Shown here one piece after another: positions 55,979 to 64,000 of a DNA stretch of 64,000 nucleotides. A program made the position numbers and the translations under genes. The notes below the pieces were generated by a model. That model ran no database searches. It saw only the letters and a list, made by a program, of their open reading frames with translations, and was not told where the DNA came from. This DNA comes from Roridomyces roridus (lineage: Eukaryota; Basidiomycota; Agaricomycetes; Agaricales; Mycenaceae): positions 1,098,844-1,162,843 of the forward strand of contig JARKIF010000020.1 of the NCBI GenBank assembly GCA_029378245.1, read 5' to 3'. Position 1 is the first letter of the stretch; the number at the start of each line of letters is the position of its first letter.

Positions 55979-58386
55979 ATGGCGCCACTTGCACTCCTTC
56001 AACTTCGCGGCTGGCCACTTTTCCTTTTCACTTTCCTTTTGTTCGTTCAAGTTTATTCCGCCGGCGCAAACACTACCACCATATCTACTACCGGCTGGCG
56101 GGTACGTACTCCTCGGTGCGGGATGATAACATTGTGATCCTCCTCCCGCAGAAGCCAAACGTGACCTTGTCCAACGCTGCCCGTATTGGTACAGCTGCGA
56201 CTGCCCTCGAGAAGGCCATCGACAACCTACCGACGACAGAGCAGTATGACGGTGCGCTCATGCCCTGATTCCGACTCACTTCCTTATCTGCTACTCCCTC
56301 CCCAGGCCAAACATACGAATTCGTCGCTACACTATTCGCTGAGATGGCGGATTTCGACCTCATTACGGGCCAGACGGTGTACCAAGACACCCTCAATTCG
56401 CTCTTTGCGCAGACGCTTGGAAACCGGCCTCTATTCTCTGATCAATAGTGAGTGACAGCGAGAGATTGCGGAATATTGTTAGCAACTGACTCGATCCACG
56501 TTTTTTCTTTTGGTATCGAAGCGTGAGTGATCGCTCTTTTGAATTGAATACCATGTTCTTTCTAACTTGTTGCAGCTTAATTTTGGACTGTGAGTCGTTT
56601 GTTTCATCCTATAATCGATGTACACGATTAAACAGAACGTATGGCTACGCGGCGATTCGCGCCTACGCCGCATACCGGAATCCCGTCTTTTTGCAATATG
56701 CAAACCAGTCGTGGACTCTTGGGAATGAGTATACGATCCCTAATCCTGTGACGACGCCGGTTGTGAAGGATTTTGCGCTGTCGAGTAATTGTCAAGGAGG
56801 TGTGTTGTTGGTCCTTGCCTTGCAATAGCTGGCTCACAGGAATTCGTTAGCAACGATGGCCGGGGGAACATTCTACGTGCGTCGTTCTTTTGAGTGCCAT
56901 TGCACGGTTTGGGCTGATGAGGGAAATTGTAGACAAACTCGACGAGCGATCCGAGTGTGACAGCTATGAGCACCGGGTGAGTTGGTCTGTCTGCCATGCA
57001 AACCAATTCGATCTCATTCCCGTAACAGATACTTTGCACTGTGCGTCGCAACCGAGCAACCCTCCTCCGCTCACCCCTTTCCTTCCTAGGTTATCGGCAT
57101 TGCTGGCTGAAGCGACCTCCGCCCCATCCTACCTCGCCTCCGGAGTACAATCCGCTCAATTCATCCACTCGCACATGTACAACGCCAACAACCTCGTTAG
57201 CGAAACCATCTCGGCCGCCCAGAATGATTCGTGCAAGATCACGAATTCCGTGGCGGCTTCGTTTAACCAGGGGTTGTTTATTGAGGGATTGGCGACGCTT
57301 CAGTCGATTAGTCCGAGTGGGGATACGCAGAGCTTGTGTGTTTTCGTTCCCTTTGAGGAGAGGCAGTTCAAAGTTGACTCACACGCCAACGATAGATTGG
57401 AGAGCCTCATAACCAGTTGTCTCACCAACTCGGACTTCCAGACTCTGAGTGGTATTTCGGCACAAGGCAGTGCGTATCTCCATGTTTTCTTGACTCACCG
57501 GCATTCAACTCTGTCGAATAGGGTCGGAGAACGGGGACAATATCTTGATCCGCGCGCTCTCGTCTGCGTACACGCGGAATGTCACTTCGCCTGGACTGCG
57601 AGAGGTATTGCACGACTACCTCAGTGTACAGGTTAGCCTTTGATGTCCAGGTTTACATTTGTCTTAATGTATCTGCAGTACAACGCCGTCGTTGACCTGG
57701 CGACCGTGGGCGGGTCGGACATCTACTCGATCCAGTGGTCCGTGCAGTCCTCCTTGACGTCGAACTTCTCGATGAAAGGCCAGACAAACGCACTCGGCGT
57801 CCTTCTCAGTGGGATTTCGCTCGACGATAACAACGCTAGCATTACCACCAACAGTTCGAGCAGCGCCTCGGCTTCGGCTTCGGCTTCGGCGACGCAATTC
57901 TCCTCTGGATCGCATGGGCTGGCTGCAGGCACGATAGCGGGTATCGTCGTTGCGGTGGTCTTTATCCTCGTTGCGGGTCTCACTATTCTCATCCTTCATT
58001 GGCGACAAAGAAGCAGACTGAGCGCAGTACGTCCGTTGTCGGTGCCGACCTTCCCAGCTCCAGCCTCGCAATCGACGGTCCCTGCGTTCGTCAACGCTAG
58101 CTTGATGGCCTCATCAACGATGATGCTGACGGAGGAGATTCCCTACATGCCGCGCTCGGTGGTGAGGAAACCCGTGCCATATTCTAACTCGCTGTTGGAT
58201 ATCGTCTCCCCGACGAGTGCTGGTATCGGTGGGAGTGCGAGGGTTACGTACGTCTCATCGGCGGTGGCTGCTACTTCGTCTTCGACGTCTCCCGTTAGCC
58301 ATGGTCCGTGGCGGATGGATGAGAAGACGCCGAGGATGGTGGAGGAGGGTCTGGAGGCGCCGCCGCCAGAGTATGACTCCAGGTAG
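55979..58386 (+). CDS. GH76-like glycosidase with membrane anchor
   Basis: The start is MAPLALLQLRGWPLFLFTFLL, a clear signal peptide, reading through VYSAGAN into a 50-base intron. Further exons carry KPNVTLSNAARIGTAATALE, YEFVATLFAEMADFDLITGQ, YGYAAIRAYAAYRNPVFLQYA, CQG-VTMAGGTFY, SALLAEATSAPSYLASGVQSA, NQGLFIEGLATLQS. These match the six-hairpin glycosidase fold of basidiomycete GH76-like proteins, related to alpha-1,6-mannanases used in cell-wall building. I do not see the paired aspartates typical of active GH76 enzymes. After a serine/alanine-repeat linker comes one transmembrane helix (GTIAGIVVAVVFILVAGLTI) and a 110-residue cytoplasmic tail. About ten introns are needed, and one or two junctions near 56520-56640 and 57400-57640 are unclear. 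Confidence 0.82.
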
Positions 58387-59035
58387 CGTTTGTATTGGTG
58401 AGTTTGGGTGGTTTCGTTTTTCTTAAGGCTAGCCCCTAGAGTTTGTCATTTTTTTCAACTTTTGTATGATATGTAACTCATTCGGAGGAGGACCGAACAG
58501 ATAACGCACAATTTCGGCTGTGGATCTCCAAACCTGATGCATGGTTAGATGAAACTGCACGACCCACATCAATTCGTCAATTCATTCACTAGAGCGCCTG
58601 GAACTGCTTGGTCGTGCCACATCACGATGTGTCTGGAATAAGAACAGTTGGCTTCATTCCAACTCCATTCACGACCAAAGGCCGAGAGATTGGCATCAAT
58701 AAAGGTCCGTGATGCACTGCACGGATTGTCCGGGCCTTGAAATCGCCTTGTCTCAAATTTAAAGGCTCGGGTCAGGATGTATTATGCTGACTCGAGCAGA
58801 GTTAGGGAGCACTCGTTCCCCAGCCAACCAGAGCGCCTCTTCTCTCATTTCTGAACCTTCACGTCGGGCGCTCGCTGTCAAATCCCGCAACTTGGCCGGC
58901 AATCGTGATTGAATTGGATAGCGATCGGACACTGTCGCCGAGCCTTATATACTGCACACTCACATGAAACTGGCGCTTCTGCCACCCCAGGCGAAGACCA
59001 TTGTAAATGGCCTATATATCTTATCCAATAATTTG
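58387..59035. other. Intergenic stretch
   Basis: No gene seen. It is the boundary between the stable gene region and the subtelomeric repeats. Confidence 0.45.
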
Positions 59036-59039
59036 CTAG

Positions 59040-59480
59040 CGAATGAGTATTTTTATTTGCTCTCATTTTCGCCTCAAATAAGAGAAATTCTGAGCGAATG
59101 AACTCATTCGGACCTAATACACAGACTCATTCGCTCCGAATGAGTGTGGCTGTGCTCCATTCTTAACAGAGAGTGAACTCATTCACTTCTAATACACGGT
59201 TTCATTTGCTCTGGATGAAGCTCTGTATGCTTTACTCACACTGAGTAAACTCATTCGCTCCTAATAAAAAATCTCATCTGCTCGAGGTGTAGTTTGTGAT
59301 CACATTGAATAAACTCATTCACAGAGAGTGGACTCATTTGCTCCTAATACAAACTTTCATACAGATCGGAATCCCATAGTTCAAATCGAATAAACTAATC
59401 CACTCATTTGCTGCTGATACAATTCCTCATGCCATGTTTCTCACCGACAAAGAAACTCATTCGCTCCTAATACAGTTTCC
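59040..59480 (+). repeat. Subtelomeric degenerate tandem repeat array
   Basis: About six copies of a motif close to ACTCATTCGCTCCTAATACA recur at 59101, 59174, 59250, 59332, 59402 and 59455, at intervals of 50-80 bases, with related CTCATTYGCTC motifs between. The copies differ at several positions. They lie directly upstream of the telomere-linked helicase gene. Confidence 0.8.
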
Positions 59481-59678
59481 AATCACACGGAACGACGCGG
59501 CTCCTGTACCACATCGGCTCGCCTCCAACCACAATTTTTGACATCAAATACAATGTATTTACTTGAGATTTACCTTTGGTTTTGAAGCACAAATATAATT
59601 CCCAAGTGGTACATACAACTTGTGTAAATACAAGATCACCTTGATTTTGTGCAATCAATTGATGTGATGGCCTCAGCA

Positions 59679-59685
59679 TATATAA
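59679..59685 (+). promoter_or_regulatory. TATA box of the telomere-linked helicase gene
   Basis: TATATAA is followed by a C/T-rich run (59709-59743) and then the first ATG at 59746. This is a good core-promoter arrangement, about 60 bases upstream of the ATG. Confidence 0.55.
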
Positions 59686-59745
59686 GGCTGCCATCCCACT
59701 GGGTATTTTCCCCCCCTCCTGTCTCCCCCCACCATCTCCTTCCCT

Positions 59746-62700
59746 ATGGAGGAGCCTGCCGAGGCGAGTAAAGTCCATTGTATTTTGTTTTGAAAATGCT
59801 TAATACAGTTCTCTAGGTTTGCCCCTGCTGCCACTGCCCAATTTTTATTTGACGATTCCTTCCCTCAAATACAGATTAACCCCGCGCCCGACTTCATATC
59901 CCTGTCACCCGACAATGAGCTTATAACTCTCCCCGAGCTGCAGCTCCTTGATGTCAGCATCAATAATCGCCTCCATCTGTATGTGTGCTGCAAGGCGGCA
60001 TACCACTCGGCAAATCTCCCCGCGCATCTCCAATCTGACGAGCACCCAGGCCTCACGGTTACCAACGAGATCAGGGACCTCATTGCTGACCTCTCTGTGT
60101 CGTGCAACATTGGTTCCGAATATCCGATGCACAACGCTCCCGAAGCACCGATGGAAGCCTTTGCAGGGATCGAAATCACACCTGACCTTGTTGGGTGTCC
60201 CAAGTGTGGCTACACTGGCACCAAGGGATCCGTCCATAACCACCAGTCCCGGGAGACACACCACGGCAAAGTACTCCTGGGCCTGGATGCCCAGAAGCTC
60301 AGTCGGGCAACGCGGTCCTTTTTTCGAGTCAAACAACCCTCGCTGCTGCCACCTCCTGCCAACCCATTTCTCTCGGAGCTCGAGGAATTTGATTGGACGA
60401 AATCGCACTCTTCAGAGGAACCCAACGCTCGCATGGTCAGCCCGTTCTTGATGTACACCAAATGGCATCTCGAAGTGCTGCCGTATCAGGATCAAATTGA
60501 GCACCTCCGTTCTCTTGTGGCAGCTCCCAAGGAGGAAGAGTTTGAGTGGCTAGCTCCTCTCGTCCAGGGGTATTTTCAATATGCCACCCAGCTCATCGAC
60601 GCCACGGATGAGCTCGTTCTTCAGCGGTTGAACTCGCATGACCCAGACAAACAGTAAGCCCTCTCATTTTATTAATTCTGTTTTTGGACACTAATAAATT
60701 CCATAGTGGGATCAACAACACCCCTCTCCATGCGCATCATCAAAAAGAGCAGACGCTCTCCCAATACGTACAGCCAGTCACCCGTCTGGTTGCAGCCTTG
60801 CTCCGATCTGGTGATCGTGTCTTTAACCTGCCGACATCGGATGATCTCCGCCGCACCCTTGCGAATTTGACGGGTGGGGGATCTGAACGGGATTCGCAGG
60901 ATGACCGTCTGGCGTTGCACAATGTTTTCTGTGCCCTTTGGCATAGGATGTGGAAAGCCTCGGCTGCGGAAAAGCGCCCTGATCCCACCATGGCATTTCT
61001 CATGCTGATTTGCGTCAACGGAACTGGCGAGTTCACGGAGCCCAAGAACATCACGGGTTCCATCACCAAGCTCTGCCGTGCCATCCAGCTTTGCACTCTG
61101 GTTCAGCTTCACATTCGCATCGACTTGGACACGCAGCTCGACCAGATGGCAGCGTTCGACCAGCTCCAACCCTATGTGACGGAAAAAAACACTCACCACG
61201 TTCAACTCGTTGATGAGTCTCCAGCACTATACAAGTGCTCTTGTGTGGCGGTCGATGGCGATGCCTCAGATCTGGTGGTTGGACCGTGTCGAATGGAAGA
61301 CGCTTCTTTACCACGGGAACCGCATCACTCTTTCCCACATTGAAAAGATCTTCGACAACCTCGAGACGGAAATTGTGGACGTGTGGGAGAACTCGGTCAT
61401 GATGGGGCTGGACATGCGGGTGGATTACGGAGAGCTGGCCGAAAATCTCCAGTTGAGCTCCCAGAACTACTGTTTCCTCGAAGATTCCGGCAACCCGTTC
61501 CTGGCATTCAAAAATCGTCTCCCGCATCATGTCTTTTCAGATGCCGCGTTTCTCGATCGGTTCACGGTCATCGCCCCGGGGTCCAACAGGCGGCAGCTCA
61601 ACCACACCGCCGCTAGAGCCTGGCTGACGCATCTCGCCCGCTTCGAGCGTCTGTTGATGCTTTATTCAGACATGACCGGGGGAGCACCCCCGCGAGGATC
61701 CGAGCTCGTATCGATGCTCGTACGCAACACGGTCACCCGCGTACGAAACCTGGCTGGCCTCGGTCTCTACCTTGCCTTCATCCGGTACTACGACAAGACA
61801 AGCAACATCATGCAGAAGGACAAGCTGATTCCCCACGCCCTGTCTGCGTTCTGCGCGGACCTTCTCATCCAGCTGCATGCCGTCGCCCGTCCGTTTGCCA
61901 TATACCTTGCGCATCTCATGGACGATGCTGAGATGGTTCTCCGGTACGGCCAGATGATGTTCACAAACATCGACCGGGTCTTTTACGCCGATGAACTCAG
62001 CAGTCTCATGGGCAGCCATTCGGCCCGCGTCCTTTCCTGGACGATGAAGATCAGGGACTGGCGCCACATCAACATCGCGCTCCGGCGCAAGCTCTGCCGT
62101 CCTCCCCTTGAGCTCGTCGAGCAGGACACCGTCAGCGCTGTCAATGCTCTCCAGAGCGGTCACAAGTCCAGCACCGAGAACCGCGTGTACGGACTCTCTC
62201 CAGATGCTCTCGCCGGCGCCACCGAGGACGTCCTCCAGCTGTTCCTCGAAGCGAGCACAGAGTGGCAGAAAGTCACAAAGGTGGTTCCCGGTGGACTGCA
62301 GCTTCCTTAAAAGCAGGCCAGACGGCAACATTTTGATCGGCACGTCATTCCCGACAGCACCGCTGATGATGAGAAAGAGGTGCTGCCGGAAATCGCTCGT
62401 CTTCATACCCGGATGTCTGGTGTTGAAGACCGCATCGACAAGCGCATGTCGGGCATTGAGGATCGCATTGATCAAATGCTTGCTGTGCTGGCCCGTGGTA
62501 CTGCCACTGTGTCCGCTCGCTCCTCCCCCACTCTTCCCAGCACCGACGGCGACACCACATTTGTCAATTCCCAGTCATTCGAGTTGCCACATGATGACAA
62601 TCAGGACTCGGAACCCGACCTCTTCTCCGAGCCCAGCCAATCTCCTCCCAAGCGCCGGCGCATCGAAGACTCGCCATCCCCTCCTCGAATTCTGTCTGCG

Positions 62701-63814
62701 CCGCCGGGTGTGTCCACATTATATTTCTTCCTCAAACAATAACTAATAAGATTCCAGGACCTGCAGCAAATTCTGTCAGCGGTCCGGGAAGCTCCATTGG
62801 ATTGCCTCCCCCTGTTGTGGCTGCTCCGAGCTCACCTCGTCAGTCTGGACTATATTTATTGTTTCAAACATCACTAATGCATCCACAGCGCCACCGGCAG
62901 ACCTTCTCAAGTGCCTGAAACGGCTGCTGGGTGCTGATGCAGGCTGGAAGTCCAGCGGTCAGTACCAAGCTGTCATGAACGCTGCGGCTTTGCAGCGTGA
63001 TCTTGTCGTCTCACTTCCTACCGGCTCGGGAAAGACGATGGCCGTAGTTCTCCCTTCGATGCTTGAGAAAGGATACACTGTGGTCGTCGTTCCTCTTCGC
63101 ATCCTGATGGACGATTGGGAGCGCCGCCTGAATGAGCTCAAGATCCCTTACGAACGGTTCGAGGGAGCCACGAACCCCACCATGCACGGAAATCACAACA
63201 TCCTCCTTGTCTCGTCGGACATGATCAAACAGCAGGCATGGCGGGAGGAGATGGGTCGCCTCAACACGATGCGGCCCGTCATACGCATTGCAGTGGACGA
63301 AGTGCAGTACTACTTCACTGCCGAAGACTTCCGCAAACAGGCTCTGTCGAATCCGTTCACTTGGCGTACAGTTGCGTGTCAACTCGTCCTCCTTGGTGCC
63401 ACAATCCCTCCCGAGGCTTGGTCCTTTTTGGAGAATGCTTTTTGTCTGTCGAACCCCCTCCGGATCAGTGCCTGCAGCGATCGCGCTGAGCTTCGACTCT
63501 CAGTCTTCAAGACGGATGATCTTCTCCAAAAGGCGACGCAGATCATCTCCCAAATGGTCGGGCAATCGGCATGGACCAACGAGGATAGGTACATCGTGTT
63601 TGTCAACAGCTTGGCGGAGGGCACGGACGTGTCACGCGCACTCGGGCTTCCCATCTATCACGCCAACTCCACGGACCATCCCATAAGCGACGATGAACGC
63701 AAGGACAGATTTGCCGATTGGCTTGCTGGATCACCACCGGGCCTCGTGGCCACGAACGCTTTTGGAGCTGGTGTCGACTACCCACACGTTCGATTCACGC
63801 TGCATTTCGGCTAG
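59746..63814 (+). pseudogene. Telomere-linked OrsD plus RecQ-like helicase, truncated by the telomere
   Basis: Exons from MEEPAEA give an OrsD-type N-terminus with two zinc-finger-like clusters (VCCKAAYHS with HLQSDEH near 59985; CPKCGYTGTKG with HNHQSRETH near 60200). A long helical region follows (to 62310), then a coiled segment RMSGVEDRIDKRMSGIEDRID. The helicase part shows Walker A PTGSGKTM, motif II VDEVQYYF, motif III LGATIPP and motif V ATNAFGAGVDYPHV. It stops at HFG-stop, where the telomere repeat begins. Motif VI and the rest of RecQ are absent. The upstream frame shifts at a run of seven A (61183-61189), and one in-frame TAA near 62308 must be spliced out (a possible 33-base intron). 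RecQ-like helicases are recurrent subtelomeric genes in fungi. Confidence 0.85.
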
Positions 63815-64000
63815 GTTAGGTTAGGTTAGGTTAGGTTAGGTTAGGTTAGGTTAGGTTAGGTTAGGTTAGGTTAGGTTAGGTTAGGTTAGGTTAGGTTAGG
63901 TTAGGTTAGGTTAGGTTAGGTTAGGTTAGGTTAGGTTAGGTTAGGTTAGGTTAGGTTAGGTTAGGTTAGGTTAGGTTAGGTTAGGTTAGGTTAGGTTAGG
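63812..64000 (+). repeat. Telomere repeat (TTAGG)n
   Basis: TAGG is followed by 37 perfect copies of the five-base unit TTAGG up to the end of the window, with no variant unit. The G-rich strand runs 5' to 3' toward the end, as required for a right-hand chromosome end. It directly abuts the helicase coding sequence, with no subtelomeric spacer. Confidence 0.95.

Noticed and set aside
59040..59480. Repeat array considered as degenerate telomere sequence
   Set aside because: The motif contains no TTAGG or CCTAA periodicity and has a 50-80 base spacing.
61666..62475. Minus-strand frame of 269 codons under the helicase gene
   Set aside because: The plus-strand frame is longer, fits the splice pattern and continues the OrsD-helicase protein.

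Overview
The window is about 64 kb from the end of a chromosome of a filamentous basidiomycete, probably an agaricomycete (mushroom-forming fungus). Four things point there. The genes have many 45-60 base GT-AG introns. There is a KDZ transposon with its CxC2 domain, and a Crypton tyrosine recombinase. NACHT, F-box and HEAT/ARM genes are abundant. The right end is a telomere. Its array (63812-64000) is a pure five-base TTAGG repeat, not the TTAGGG usual in filamentous fungi, and it begins inside a subtelomeric RecQ-like helicase gene.

Layout. 1-3.1 kb: a truncated copy of a gene whose fuller copy lies inverted at 31-33 kb, then gene-poor DNA holding a duplicate of the promoter of a GATA-factor gene. 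3.1-16.05 kb: a nest of four mobile elements. A non-autonomous DNA transposon (43-base inverted repeats, 7-base target duplication) is split by a Ty3/gypsy retrotransposon (372-base LTRs differing at one base, TGAGA target duplication). That element is itself interrupted by a KDZ DNA transposon carrying an intact transposase and a RING gene, and by a 1.34 kb TA-flanked element. 16-20 kb: tRNA-like inverted repeats and gene fragments. 20.4-23.7 kb: a SAP-domain gene converging on an apparently intact Crypton tyrosine recombinase. 24-31 kb: mostly gene-poor, with one unrecognised gene and one member of a variable fungal family. 31-35 kb: an unrecognised gene and a GATA transcription factor. 36-50 kb: a NACHT (NLR-like) gene, an F-box gene, a membrane-anchored HEAT/ARM gene, an F-box gene broken by a MITE, F-box fragments, and a paralogue broken by inversion. 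50.8-58.4 kb: two ordinary genes, a C2C2 zinc-finger protein and a GH76-like membrane glycosidase. 59-64 kb: degenerate 50-80 base repeats, then an OrsD plus RecQ-like telomere-linked helicase gene ending at the telomere.

The arm looks like a fast-evolving subtelomere. Repeat-type receptor and F-box families are duplicated and broken, several transposon classes have inserted (some recently), and only about 50.8-58.4 kb looks like stable housekeeping territory. All exon boundaries were read by eye from frame continuity and GT-AG sites, so starts and ends of multi-exon genes are approximate.
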